DNA of 20,018 bases, taken from CAVLCC01 sp963624975 (GTDB taxonomy: Bacteria > Actinomycetota > Coriobacteriia > Coriobacteriales > CADBOM01). The notes beneath the pieces were generated by a model. The model had not been told where the DNA came from. It worked only from the letters and a program-made list of their open reading frames with translations, and did not search any database. Position numbers and translations under genes: made by a program. Of the stretch, positions 6,455 through 14,652 are shown piece after piece (the stretch's first letter is position 1; the number at the start of each line of letters is the position of its first letter). Location: the NCBI GenBank assembly GCA_963624975.1, contig CAVFRF010000065.1:1-20018 (forward strand), read 5' to 3'.

Positions 6455-7744
6455 CTACCTCACCTGGCCCGAACCCATCAGCACGAATTTCGAGGTAGTG
6501 AGTGCCGTGAGGCCCATCGGGCCGCGGGCGTGCAGCTTCTGCGTGGAAATGCCGATCTCGGCTCCCAGTCCGAACATGCCGCCGTCGGTGAAGCGCGTCG
6601 ACGCGTTCACATACACCGACGATGCGTCCACCTCGTTGGTGAAGCGGATGGCGCTCTCGTAGTCCTCGGTCACGATGGCCTCGGAGTGCTTGGTACCGTA
6701 CCTGTTGATGTGCGCGATGGCCTCGTCGAGGCCGCTCACCAGCTTGACGCTAATCTCCAGCTCGAGGTACTCGGTGCCCCAGTCGTCCTGGGTGGCGGGC
6801 ACCAGCAGGTCGCTCGAGATGCCGGCCTCGCGCGCGATGCGCAGCGACTCCTCGTCGGCGTGGATCAGCACGCCGCGCTCGGCCAGGCTCCCCAGCACGC
6901 GCGGCAGCACGTCGGCGGCCACGCACTCGTCTACCAGCAGCGACTCCGCCGCATTGCACACGCCGGGACGCTGCGTCTTGGCGTTGATCACGATGGCGTC
7001 GGCCATGTCGAGGTCGGCGCTCTGAGAAATGTAGATATGGCAGTTGCCCGTGCCGGTCTCGATCACAGGCACCTTGGAGTTCTCCACGCACGATTGGATG
7101 AGGCCGCGACCGCCGCGTGGAATGAGCACGTCCACCAGGTCGCGCATGCCCATCAGCTCGGTGGTGGCTTCGCGGCTGGTGGTCTGCACCTGCTGGATGC
7201 AGTCGGCCGGCAGCCCCGCCGCGCTGGCCGCATCGGCGAGCACGCGGGTCATCACGATGTTGGTGGCGTTGGCTGCCGATCCACCGCGTAGGATGCAGGC
7301 GTTGGCGGTCTTGATACAAAGGCCCGCCGCGTCGGCCGTCACGTTGGGACGCGCCTCGTAGATCATGGCCACCACGCCCATGGGAACCCTCACCCGGGTG
7401 AGCTTGATGCCGCTGTCGAGCGTGCGGCCCTCGACGACTTCGCCGATGGGATCGCTCTCGGCCATGAGCTTGCGCAGCGCGTCGGCGATGTCGGCGATGC
7501 GCTCGCGCGTGAGAAGCAGCCTGTCTTGCAGCGGAGCCGCCATGCCGTCTTCGCGGGCGCGGGCCAGGTCCGCCTCGTTGGCTTCCAGAATCTCGCCGCA
7601 ATGCGCCTCGAGCGCATCGGCCATGGCCGCCAGCGCGGCGTTGCGCTCGCGCGAACCTACCTTGGCCAGCAGCTGCGATGCCGCCTTGGCCCTCTCGGCC
7701 ATCTCGCGCACTTCCGACTTCGACTGGTCTTGCATGGTTGGCAT
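6455..7744 (-). CDS. proA: Gamma-glutamyl phosphate reductase
   Basis: ProA is an aldehyde-dehydrogenase-fold enzyme that reduces gamma-glutamyl phosphate to glutamate-5-semialdehyde using NADPH, the second step of proline synthesis. The catalytic cysteine is in RPGVCNAAES (Cys263), and the N-terminal cofactor domain shows GVVAMIYEARPNVT near residue 123. The 429-aa length is typical. The ATG at 7744 has a GGCGG RBS 5 nt upstream; a second in-frame ATG is at 7735. It lies 84 nt downstream of proB, in a spacer rich in GCGAGC repeats that could fold, and upstream of proC. Confidence 0.96.
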   Translation of the reverse strand: MPTMQDQSKSEVREMAERAKAASQLLAKVGSRERNAALAAMADALEAHCGEILEANEADLARAREDGMAAPLQDRLLLTRERIADIADALRKLMAESDPIGEVVEGRTLDSGIKLTRVRVPMGVVAMIYEARPNVTADAAGLCIKTANACILRGGSAANATNIVMTRVLADAASAAGLPADCIQQVQTTSREATTELMGMRDLVDVLIPRGGRGLIQSCVENSKVPVIETGTGNCHIYISQSADLDMADAIVINAKTQRPGVCNAAESLLVDECVAADVLPRVLGSLAERGVLIHADEESLRIAREAGISSDLLVPATQDDWGTEYLELEISVKLVSGLDEAIAHINRYGTKHSEAIVTEDYESAIRFTNEVDASSVYVNASTRFTDGGMFGLGAEIGISTQKLHARGPMGLTALTTSKFVLMGSGQVR

Positions 7745-7828
7745 GGCATCCGCCTTTCTCTCTCAAGAAGCCCGCCCTCGGGGGCCGTCGCGAGCCGCGA
7801 GCCGCGCTCGCAACCCTCAAGCGAGCTT

Positions 7829-9037
7829 CTAGAACACCACCATCTCGTCGCGGTGCACCGCGACCTTGTCCTTGAGGTCGGCAAGCTCCGGGTCTGCAGC
7901 CAGAGCCTGCGAGTTCTTGCCCATTGCGCGCGCGATCTGCTCGTTGGAGAGCCTCGCCAAGCCACGGCCCACCAGCATGTGCGACTCGTCGTAGATGCCG
8001 ATGGCATCGCCCGAGCCGAAGCTGCCCTCCACCTCGCGAATGCCCACCGGCAGAAGCGAGCTGCCGCATTCTCGCAGCGCGTTGGCCGCCCCCGCGTCGA
8101 TTGTAACCGAGCCACGCGGGTTGCCGCCCAGCGCAATCCATAGCTTGCGGGCATTGGCGTGCGGAGCCGAATCGGAGTCGAAGATCGTACCGATCTGCTT
8201 GCCCGAAGCCACGTCGGCGATCACGTTGGGCTTGCTGCCCTCGCAAATCACCATCGGAATGCCCGCAGCCATGAGCACGCGCGCCGCCTTGATCTTGGTG
8301 ATCATGCCGCCCGATCCATACGCGCTGCCCGACCCGCCCGCAGCGTTGTACAGCTCCTCGGTGAGAGCACCCACGTGCTCGAGCAGCTCGGCATCTTCGC
8401 TGGTGCGGGGGTCTGCGGTGTAGAGGCCCTCGATGTCGGAGAGCAAGATCACGAGGTCGGCCTTGATCATCGTGGCCACCAGCGTGGCCAACGTGTCGTT
8501 GTCGCCGAACTTGATCTCGTCCACCACCACGGTGTCGTTTTCGTTGATGAGGGGCACGATGCCCAGTTCCAGCAGCCGCTCCATGGTGTCGCGAGCGTGC
8601 AGGTACGACTCGCGGCCGCCCGTCTCGTAGCGGGTTATCAGCACTTGCGCCATCTTGAGGTCGTAGTGAGCGAGCGCCTCGGAGTACTTGCTCGACAGCT
8701 CCACCTGGCCTATCGCCGCGGCGGCCTGCAGCGTGGGAATGTCGCTGGGACGACGCGAGCCCATGCCCAGCCTGCGCAGGCCCACGCCGATGGCGCCAGA
8801 CGACACTATCACGGCGTCGATGCCCTGCTTGCGCAGGTCGTGAACCTGACGCGCCACCTCGAAGAGGTAGCCCACGCGCAGCATGCCGTCGTCGTCGATG
8901 AGCGTGGACGTGCCGATCTTCACCACCACGCGATGCGGCTTGCCGTTGCCGTTGCGGGCGGCACCGAGGGCGTTTTCAACCACGGACTCGCGCCCGCAGC
9001 CGGTCGCGCTGTTGCCGCTGTTGCTCTCGTTCGTCAT
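7829..9037 (-). CDS. proB: Glutamate 5-kinase
   Basis: ProB phosphorylates the gamma-carboxyl of glutamate, the committed and normally proline-inhibited step of proline synthesis. The amino-acid-kinase domain starts at RVVVKIGTSTLIDDDG and includes IVSSGAIGVGLRRLG and LINENDTVVVDEIKFGDND. A C-terminal PUA domain follows (about 290-400), as in classical bacterial ProB. The kinase core is preceded by about 35 poorly conserved residues. An in-frame GTG at 9052 exists, but the ATG at 9035-9037 overlaps the obgE stop as ATGA, the usual sign of translational coupling, so I chose it. The strong RBS expected upstream is not evident, which also fits coupling. Confidence 0.94.
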   Translation of the reverse strand: MTNESNSGNSATGCGRESVVENALGAARNGNGKPHRVVVKIGTSTLIDDDGMLRVGYLFEVARQVHDLRKQGIDAVIVSSGAIGVGLRRLGMGSRRPSDIPTLQAAAAIGQVELSSKYSEALAHYDLKMAQVLITRYETGGRESYLHARDTMERLLELGIVPLINENDTVVVDEIKFGDNDTLATLVATMIKADLVILLSDIEGLYTADPRTSEDAELLEHVGALTEELYNAAGGSGSAYGSGGMITKIKAARVLMAAGIPMVICEGSKPNVIADVASGKQIGTIFDSDSAPHANARKLWIALGGNPRGSVTIDAGAANALRECGSSLLPVGIREVEGSFGSGDAIGIYDESHMLVGRGLARLSNEQIARAMGKNSQALAADPELADLKDKVAVHRDEMVVF

Positions 9038-10533
9038 TCCACATACACCCACTCGACTTGCGGACCGTCGCCATCGTCGCCGCCGTCATCAGCGTCGCCG
9101 CCGTCAGCGCCGTCCTCCGCGAATTCCTCGCGCCACACGCCGCCGGCCAGCTCCATCTCGTCATCTTCGTCGTCTTCCCACTCCGAGCCCTCGTAGTCGA
9201 AGGAACGGCCCAGGATGCGAATCTCGTCGCCCGAGCGCGCGCCCGCGTTGTGCAGGGCCGAATCCACGCCCATGCCGCGCAAGCGCCGCTGCAGGTAGGT
9301 GATGGCCTCGTCGTTGTCCCAGTCGCACTGGATCACGGCGCGCTCGACCGCCTTGCCCTCCACGCGGAACACGCCGCCGCCCAGGTCGTGCACTTCGTAC
9401 TTGGCATCGCGCTCCAGGCGCTTGTGCTCCCAGACCTGCCCGTACTGCGCGGTGTCGGGCTCGGGCATGGCCTCGCGCAACTCGTGGACCTTCTGCGCCA
9501 CCGCCGCGATGAGGCTCGGTATCCCCTCGCCCGTAACGGCCGAGACCCTGAACACCTTGGCTTCCTGCACGCTGTCGGCAAACTCGTCGCCGCCCGCAGC
9601 CTCGATGGCCGCCTCGCGCACGGCCGCCTCAAGCCGCTTGATGTCGTCCTCGTGGCCGGGCACGTCCACCTTGTTGGCCACCACGATCTGCGGCCGGTCG
9701 GCCAGCTCGCTGGCATAGAGGGCCAGCTCCTTGTTGATGATGCGGTAGTCCTCCACCGGATCGCGCTGCTCGTATGAGCCGGTCATGTCCACCACGTGGA
9801 TGATGAGCGCCGTGCGCTCGATATGCCGCAGAAACTCGTGGCCCAGACCCTTGCCCGCAGCCGCGCCCTCGATGAGGCCCGGCACGTCGGCCACCACGAA
9901 GCTGTAGTCTTCCGACCTCACCATGCCGAGGTTGGGCACCAGCGTGGTGAAGGGGTAGTCGGCGATTTTGGGCCTGGCGGCGCTGATGCGGGCGATGATC
10001 GACGACTTGCCGGCGCTGGGCATGCCCACCAGCGCGGCATCGGCCATGAGCTTCATCTCCATCTCGATCCAGCACTCCTCGCCGGGCTCGCCCAGCTCGG
10101 CAAACGCGGGTGCCCTGCGAGTGGGCGTCACGAAGTGAGTGTTGCCCAGGCCGCCGTGGCCGCCCTTGGCCACGATTGCCCGCTCGCCGTGCACCGTGAG
10201 GTCGGCGATCAGCTCGCCAGCCTCCTTGGTGGTCTCGTCGTACTCACGCACGATGGTGCCCAGCGGCACCTTGAGGATGAGGTCCTCGCCCTCGGCGCCG
10301 TTGCGCTTCGAACCCTTGCCGTGCGTGCCGCGCGGCGCCTTGAAGTGGTGCTTGAACCTGTAGTCGATGAGCGACGACACCGCCTTGTCGGCCTCGAGTA
10401 TCACGTCGCCGCCACGCCCGCCGTCGCCGCCGTCGGGTCCACCCTTGGGCACGTGCGCCTCGCGGCGAAACGACATGCATCCCGCGCCGCCGTCGCCGGC
10501 CTTCACGAAAATATGAGATTGGTCGATGAACAA
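9034..10533 (-). CDS. obgE: GTPase ObgE/CgtA
   Basis: Obg is a GTPase needed for 50S subunit assembly and stress responses. The order is the glycine-rich Obg fold (VKAGDGGAG, GGPDGGDGGRGG), then the G domain with GMPSAGKS (G1), DVPGL (G3) and NKVD (G4), then the C-terminal OCT domain and a long acidic Asp/Glu/Gly tail. The frame is open to an ATG at 10554, but a TTG at 10531-10533 is better: GGGAGG at 10539-10544 lies 5 nt upstream and the protein then begins FIDQSHIFVKAGDGG, the exact family N-terminus. That gives 499 aa. It follows rplU-rpmA, as in most bacteria, but behind a strong terminator hairpin, and overlaps proB by 4 nt. Confidence 0.95.
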   Translation of the reverse strand: MFIDQSHIFVKAGDGGAGCMSFRREAHVPKGGPDGGDGGRGGDVILEADKAVSSLIDYRFKHHFKAPRGTHGKGSKRNGAEGEDLILKVPLGTIVREYDETTKEAGELIADLTVHGERAIVAKGGHGGLGNTHFVTPTRRAPAFAELGEPGEECWIEMEMKLMADAALVGMPSAGKSSIIARISAARPKIADYPFTTLVPNLGMVRSEDYSFVVADVPGLIEGAAAGKGLGHEFLRHIERTALIIHVVDMTGSYEQRDPVEDYRIINKELALYASELADRPQIVVANKVDVPGHEDDIKRLEAAVREAAIEAAGGDEFADSVQEAKVFRVSAVTGEGIPSLIAAVAQKVHELREAMPEPDTAQYGQVWEHKRLERDAKYEVHDLGGGVFRVEGKAVERAVIQCDWDNDEAITYLQRRLRGMGVDSALHNAGARSGDEIRILGRSFDYEGSEWEDDEDDEMELAGGVWREEFAEDGADGGDADDGGDDGDGPQVEWVYVE

Positions 10534-10560
10534 CTTTGCCTCCCAGGCTCCCATATATAG

Positions 10561-10604
10561 AAAAAGTCTGGCCTAAGCGCATGCACGCGCCATTAGGCCA
10601 GACT
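10561..10604 (-). terminator. Intrinsic terminator between rpmA and obgE
   Basis: A perfect 12-bp inverted repeat (10565-10576 and 10593-10604) with a 16-nt loop, itself able to pair GCGC/GCGC, is followed on the minus strand by five T residues (10561-10565). It is a textbook intrinsic terminator after the ribosomal genes. obgE must then use read-through or a promoter within or after the hairpin; TATATA at about 10554-10559 is a possible -10. Confidence 0.85.
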
Positions 10605-10644
10605 CTTCGAACGTCCAAATATTTGAAGGACCAAGTCTAGCAGA

Positions 10645-10899
10645 CTAGCCCTCGAGAGGTCGGATGTGAACCCTGCGCTTGTCGCCGCGGGTAAACTCCA
10701 CCACGCCGCTCGTCTTGGCGAACAGGGTGTCGTCGCTGCCGCGTCCGACGTTCTCGCCGGGATGGAAGTGGGTGCCGCGCTGACGAACCAGGATGGTGCC
10801 AGCATTGACTTCCTGACCTGCGAAGCGCTTGACTCCAAGACGCTTAGCGTGGGAATCGCGACCGTTGCGCGAAGAACCGAGTCCCTTCTTATGTGCCAT
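10645..10899 (-). CDS. rpmA: 50S ribosomal protein L27
   Basis: L27 is a large-subunit protein whose N-terminal tail reaches the peptidyl transferase centre. The family signature is complete: MAHKKGLGSSRNGRDS at the start, then LGVKRFAGQ and the central ILVRQRGTHFHPGENVG. The length of 84 aa is standard. The protein begins directly with MAHKK and so lacks the cleaved N-terminal extension seen in Firmicutes; consistently, no prp protease gene lies between rplU and rpmA. The RBS is GGGGAG, 5-6 nt before the ATG. Confidence 0.98.
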   Translation of the reverse strand: MAHKKGLGSSRNGRDSHAKRLGVKRFAGQEVNAGTILVRQRGTHFHPGENVGRGSDDTLFAKTSGVVEFTRGDKRRVHIRPLEG

Positions 10900-11006
10900 T
10901 GTTCTCCCCTACCTAACTTTGAGAGCTAAAACCGTTGAGCTTTTGTTTGATCACTTGATGAGCCGCCACGCATCGCGTCACATCGCGTCGCGGCACCGAA
11001 CTCGCC

Positions 11007-11315
11007 TTAAGCGCTGACCCCGGTGATCTTGACCTTGGTGAGCTGCTGGCGATGTCCCTTGAGCTTCTTGTAGCCCTTGCGCTTCTTGAACTTGAAGACG
11101 AGCTGCTTCTGGCCCTTGAACTGGTCGATGATCTCGCCAGAAACCTTGGCGTTTGCCAGCTCGGAAGCCTCGGTCACGATCTTGGAGCCATCGCAGACGA
11201 ACAGCACGTCGAAGTCGACGGTGCTGCCAATCTCGGCATCGAGCTTCTCGATGTCGAGAACGTCTCCCTCGGAGACCTTGTACTGCTTGCCACCTGTAAG
11301 AATCACAGCGTACAT
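11007..11315 (-). CDS. rplU: 50S ribosomal protein L21
   Basis: L21 binds 23S rRNA during early 50S assembly. The N-terminal MYAVILTGGKQYKVSEGD and the C-terminal FKKRKGYKKLKGHRQQLT match the family over the whole length (102 aa). The frame extends upstream, but the ATG at 11313-11315 gives the conserved N-terminus and has GAAGGG about 10 nt before it. The gene is first in the ribosomal operon. rpmA follows after 107 nt, a gap that holds the direct repeat CATCGCGTC twice and no gene. Confidence 0.97.
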   Translation of the reverse strand: MYAVILTGGKQYKVSEGDVLDIEKLDAEIGSTVDFDVLFVCDGSKIVTEASELANAKVSGEIIDQFKGQKQLVFKFKKRKGYKKLKGHRQQLTKVKITGVSA

Positions 11316-11360
11316 AGTTTGTTTACCCTTCAATAGCTTTTCCAAACGCCTTTTTGCAGA

Positions 11361-11400
11361 CGCGACCGGATATGATAGCAGTCGCGTGCCCTAGCGTCAA
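11361..11400 (-). promoter_or_regulatory. rplU operon promoter
   Basis: On the minus strand, TTGACG (11395-11400) and TATCAT (11372-11377) are 17 nt apart; each has five of six consensus bases. The predicted start leaves about 50 nt of leader. The -10 is flanked by a perfect 6-bp inverted repeat, CGCGAC (11361-11366) and GTCGCG (11381-11386), which could be an operator or a 5' structure. Confidence 0.75.
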
Positions 11401-11562
11401 TCTTCGCAGATATTGGATTGTACCATTCAAAACGCCATATTGCCCGCATACAGGGCGAGTGGCTACCGCAATTCTACGAGCGAGTCGTCGCATGCCGGCA
11501 GCCAGCCGCTCCCGCTCGCGCCTCGCTCGCCATCAGGCTCGCAGGCGCGCCCGCAACGTCCC

Positions 11563-12780
11563 CTACTTGGCGATGAGCTTGGCGAACTTGCGCTTGCCCA
11601 CCTGCAGCACCACACCGTCGAGCTTCTCCTTCTCGAGGTTGTAGCTCTTGGCGGGCAGAGGCTCGAGGTCGATCTTCACGCCGCCGTTGTCGATGAGCCT
11701 GCGGCCTTCCGACGCGCTGGGGGCAAGCTTCAGCTCGTTCATCAGCGCCGGCAGGTACACCAGGCCGTCGTCGTTGAGCTTGAACTCCACCTCGTACTCG
11801 GGCACGTCGTCCGGGATGCCGTGCGACTTGAACACCTTGTCGAAGGCCTCCTCGGCGCTCTGCGCGGTGGCCTCGTCGTAGTACGCGGTCACGATGTTGC
11901 GAGCCAGCGCGCGCTTGGCCTTGTTGGGATGCACGGTGCCGGCGGCCAGACCCTGCTCAAGCTCGTCGACCTCGCTCACCGGGGCGGTCGATGCCAGCCT
12001 GTAGTAGCGGATCATCAGCTCGTCGGGGATCGACATCACCTTGCCGAACATGTCGTCCGGCTCGTCGGTGAGGCCGATGTAGTTGCCGTAGCTCTTCGAC
12101 ATCTTGTGAACGCCGTCGGTGCCCTCCAGAAGCGGAAGCGTGAGGCACACCTGCGGCTCCATGCCCATCTTCTCCATAAGCTCGCGCCCGGCCAGCAGGT
12201 TGAACAGCTGGTCCTGACCGCCGATCTCGACGTCGGCCTTCACCGCCACCGAGTCGTAGGCCTGCAGCGTGGGGTAGAGGAACTCGTGCAGCGAGATGGG
12301 CTGCTGGTTGGTGTAGCGGTTGTGGAAGTCGTCGCGTTCGAGAATGCGCGCCACGGTGAAGTTGCTGGTGAGTTCGAGCAGGCCCTGCAGGTCGAGCTTG
12401 TAGATCCACTCGGAGTTCCATCGGATCTCGGTCTTGGCGGGGTCCAGGATCCTCTCCACCTGCTGGACGTAGGTCTCGGCGTTCTTCTCGATGGTCTCGC
12501 GCGTGAGCTGCGGACGCGTGGAATTGCGGCCCGAAGGGTCGCCGATGAGCGCCGTGGCGTCTCCTATGATGAGCACCACCTGGTGGCCCAGGTCCTGCAT
12601 CTGCCTGAGCTTGCGCAGCGGCACGGCATGGCCGATGTGCAGGTCGGGAGCCGTGGGGTCGGCACCGAGCTTGATGCGCAGCGGCACCTGCCTGTCTAGC
12701 TTTTCCTTGAGCGCCTTGAGCGGCACGATGTCGGATACTCCGCTTTGGATGATCTTGAGCTGTTCATCGGTAGGCAGCAA
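11563..12780 (-). CDS. tyrS: Tyrosyl-tRNA synthetase
   Basis: This class I synthetase charges tRNA-Tyr with tyrosine. The signatures are HIGH at residues 48-51 and KMSKS at 226-230, with GGQDQLFN between them and an S4-like RNA-binding domain at about 340-405. The 405-aa length and sequence style fit the second TyrRS type (TyrZ-like). The start is TTG (12778-12780) with AAGGAG 8 nt upstream. Only 27 nt separate it from the upstream adenylating-enzyme gene, so it is probably co-transcribed with the carrier/adenylation pair. That gap leaves no room for a T-box leader. Whether this is the only TyrRS in the genome cannot be seen here. Confidence 0.95.
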   Translation of the reverse strand: MLPTDEQLKIIQSGVSDIVPLKALKEKLDRQVPLRIKLGADPTAPDLHIGHAVPLRKLRQMQDLGHQVVLIIGDATALIGDPSGRNSTRPQLTRETIEKNAETYVQQVERILDPAKTEIRWNSEWIYKLDLQGLLELTSNFTVARILERDDFHNRYTNQQPISLHEFLYPTLQAYDSVAVKADVEIGGQDQLFNLLAGRELMEKMGMEPQVCLTLPLLEGTDGVHKMSKSYGNYIGLTDEPDDMFGKVMSIPDELMIRYYRLASTAPVSEVDELEQGLAAGTVHPNKAKRALARNIVTAYYDEATAQSAEEAFDKVFKSHGIPDDVPEYEVEFKLNDDGLVYLPALMNELKLAPSASEGRRLIDNGGVKIDLEPLPAKSYNLEKEKLDGVVLQVGKRKFAKLIAK

Positions 12781-12807
12781 CTAACTCACTCCTTGTCGAA
12801 AGCTGGC

Positions 12808-14349
12808 TTAACCGTTCGAGTTTAACACCATTTGCCCCGAAGAGAGCCGCACCCGGTCGATCTTGCCGTTGGCGTTAAGCGGCAGCTGGTCGAGTCGCAC
12901 GAATCCGGTGGGCACCATGTACCGGGGCAAACTTCCGCGCAGGGCCTTTGCAAGCTCCCGCTTCATCTCGTCGTCGGCGCTGTAGAACAGCACCAGCTTG
13001 TCCTCGGCGTCGTCGTGAACGCAACAGCATTCGCGCACGCCCGGTACAGCGGCCGCGGCCACCTCCACATCTTCCAGCTCCACGCGGTAGCCCATGTGCT
13101 TGACCTGGTTGTCGCGGCGCGACGCCATCACGAACAGCCCGTCGTCGTCGATGCGCGCCAGGTCGCCGGTCCGGTACATCAGCTCGCCATCGCTCGCAAG
13201 CGGGTTGGGCACGAATGCCGCGGCGGTGCGCTCCTCGTCGCCGTAGTAGCCCTGCGAAAGCGTGCCTCCGGCCACGCAGATCTCGCCTATCTCGCCCGGC
13301 TCCACGACCTCGCGGTCGCCGTCGAAGAGCATCACCTTCACGTTGGGAAACGGCTTGCCCAGCGGCACGCGCGCAGCCTCGTCGTCCATGTGCCCGCACA
13401 CGCTGAAGAGCACGTTGCCGGCCACCTCGGTCGAGCCGTAGAGGTTCACGAACCGCGCATCCGGCAGGTTGTCGACCCAGTAGTTGAGGTGCCGCGCGTA
13501 CATCTGCTCGCCCACGAAGAACACGTTGCGCAGCTTGCGGGGCACGCATCCCGTGGCGAATCCGTCGCCATTGGCCACCAGCCGCAGCGCCGAGGGCACC
13601 CAGATGATGGTGGTGATGCCCATCTCGTCTAGATAGCAGGTGAGCTTCGCGGGGAAGGAGAACAGCATCCTCGGCACGATGCGACAGGTGGCGCCCAGCT
13701 TGAGCGTGCAGTACACGTCTTTGCTGGACGCGTCGAAATGCAGCGGGAGCTGCGAGGCCAGCACGTCGTCGTGGCAAAGCGGGAACATGCCGGCGAAGGT
13801 CTCGACGAAGTCGATCATGGCACCGTGGCTCTTGACCACCAGCTTGGGCACGCCCGTGGATCCGGACGTGAACACGCCGCACATGGGGTCGCTTGGGACG
13901 GCCGCATCGCGGATGGGCGCGAGCACGGCGGGCGCGCCGGTGTCGAGGCCGGAGGCAGCGGGCAGCGGCTCGCCGTCGTAGGGCACCACCGCGAAGTCGG
14001 CATCGAGGCCGGCGGTGGCCTGCGCGTCGCGTGCGACGATGCCCATGGGAGAGATGCTCTGCACCATGAGGCGCACGCGCTCGGCCGGAAGCGCCGCATC
14101 GACCAGAACGTAGAAGTTGCCGCTTGCCAGCGTGGCGAACATGCACACCAGCTCGTCGATCGGGTCGTCGAGCATGATGCAAATGGGTTGGCGGGTGCGG
14201 CCCCCGAATGCCCGGGCCAGCTCGGCTCCAAACGCAAGCGACTGCTCGCGGAGCTGCCGGAAGCTCACCGCCTTCTTGCCCGTGTCGAAGGCGACCTTGT
14301 CGGGCCAGGCCTCGGCGGCATGTTCCAAGTATGCGAGTACGCTCTTCAT
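12808..14349 (-). CDS. Amino-acid adenylating enzyme (DltA/NRPS A-domain-like)
   Basis: This stand-alone adenylation enzyme of the ANL superfamily has all core motifs: FTSGSTGVPKLVV (about 160-172), FDAS (205-208), NLYGSTE (302-308), YRTGDL (392-397), the hinge region QVKHMGYRVELEDVE (415-429) and the catalytic lysine in NANGKIDR (about 496). The Asp in FDAS is the residue that holds the alpha-amino group in amino-acid-activating A domains, so the substrate is probably an amino acid rather than a fatty acid; which one is unknown. The ATG at 14347-14349 overlaps the stop of the upstream carrier-protein gene as ATGA; an in-frame GTG is at 14355. The partner is almost certainly that carrier protein. 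DltA is the nearest familiar analogue, but no dltB or dltD is in the window. Confidence 0.85.
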   Translation of the reverse strand: MKSVLAYLEHAAEAWPDKVAFDTGKKAVSFRQLREQSLAFGAELARAFGGRTRQPICIMLDDPIDELVCMFATLASGNFYVLVDAALPAERVRLMVQSISPMGIVARDAQATAGLDADFAVVPYDGEPLPAASGLDTGAPAVLAPIRDAAVPSDPMCGVFTSGSTGVPKLVVKSHGAMIDFVETFAGMFPLCHDDVLASQLPLHFDASSKDVYCTLKLGATCRIVPRMLFSFPAKLTCYLDEMGITTIIWVPSALRLVANGDGFATGCVPRKLRNVFFVGEQMYARHLNYWVDNLPDARFVNLYGSTEVAGNVLFSVCGHMDDEAARVPLGKPFPNVKVMLFDGDREVVEPGEIGEICVAGGTLSQGYYGDEERTAAAFVPNPLASDGELMYRTGDLARIDDDGLFVMASRRDNQVKHMGYRVELEDVEVAAAAVPGVRECCCVHDDAEDKLVLFYSADDEMKRELAKALRGSLPRYMVPTGFVRLDQLPLNANGKIDRVRLSSGQMVLNSNG

Positions 14350-14567
14350 CGGCACTTGTCTACCAGAGCGAGGATCGCATCGGGAGTATTGAAGTTCTCG
14401 GGCACCAGCTCGTCGACGGGAATCTCGATGCCGAAGCGGGACTCTATCTGCGACATCAGCTCGATGATGTCCATCGAGTCGAAGACCCCGTCGTCCACGA
14501 GGCCGGTTTCCTGCGCAAAATCAACATCGGGCCTGATGTCCTCGAGCATTTCGAGAATCTCGTCCAT
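14346..14567 (-). CDS. Acyl/peptidyl carrier protein
   Basis: This is a 73-aa carrier protein with the phosphopantetheine attachment Ser31 in VFDSMDIIELM, followed by RFGIEIPVDELVPENF in the usual helix III region. Length and acidity match DltC- and ACP-type proteins. It is the first gene of a minus-strand run and overlaps the adenylating-enzyme gene by 4 nt (ATGA). The adenylating enzyme presumably loads an amino acid onto its pantetheine arm. The ATG has a strong GGGAGAAGGA RBS. A housekeeping fatty-acid ACP is less likely because no fab genes are nearby. Confidence 0.87.
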   Translation of the reverse strand: MDEILEMLEDIRPDVDFAQETGLVDDGVFDSMDIIELMSQIESRFGIEIPVDELVPENFNTPDAILALVDKCR

Positions 14568-14652
14568 GCATCCTTCTCCCTAAATGTAGGCGTTCAATCG
14601 CTATAAGGTAGAATAACCTTGCACAAACACGACTGCACGTAGAAAGACGGCT
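14568..14652. promoter_or_regulatory. Divergent promoter region with AAGGT dyad
   Basis: This 85-bp gap lies between the divergent carrier-protein and GNAT genes and is more AT-rich than its surroundings. The centre holds an inverted repeat, AAGGT (14605-14609) and ACCTT (14616-14620), overlapping possible -10 elements for both strands (TAGAAT on plus, TATAGC on minus). Shared control of the two arms is plausible but unproven. Confidence 0.45.

Noticed and set aside
5321..7291. Very long plus-strand open frame
   Set aside because: It is antisense to proC and proA, has the His/Arg/Ala-rich composition of GC-rich shadow frames, and matches no family.
6750..8246. Long minus-strand open frame across proA/proB
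   Set aside because: It overlaps two certain genes in another frame and shows low-complexity Arg/Gly/Ala composition.
12781..12807. T-box leader for tyrS
   Set aside because: Only 27 nt separate tyrS from the upstream gene, too short for a T-box.
12808..14567. Standard dltA-dltC teichoic acid D-alanylation operon
   Set aside because: dltB and dltD are absent and tyrS follows instead; D-alanine specificity cannot be supported from the sequence.
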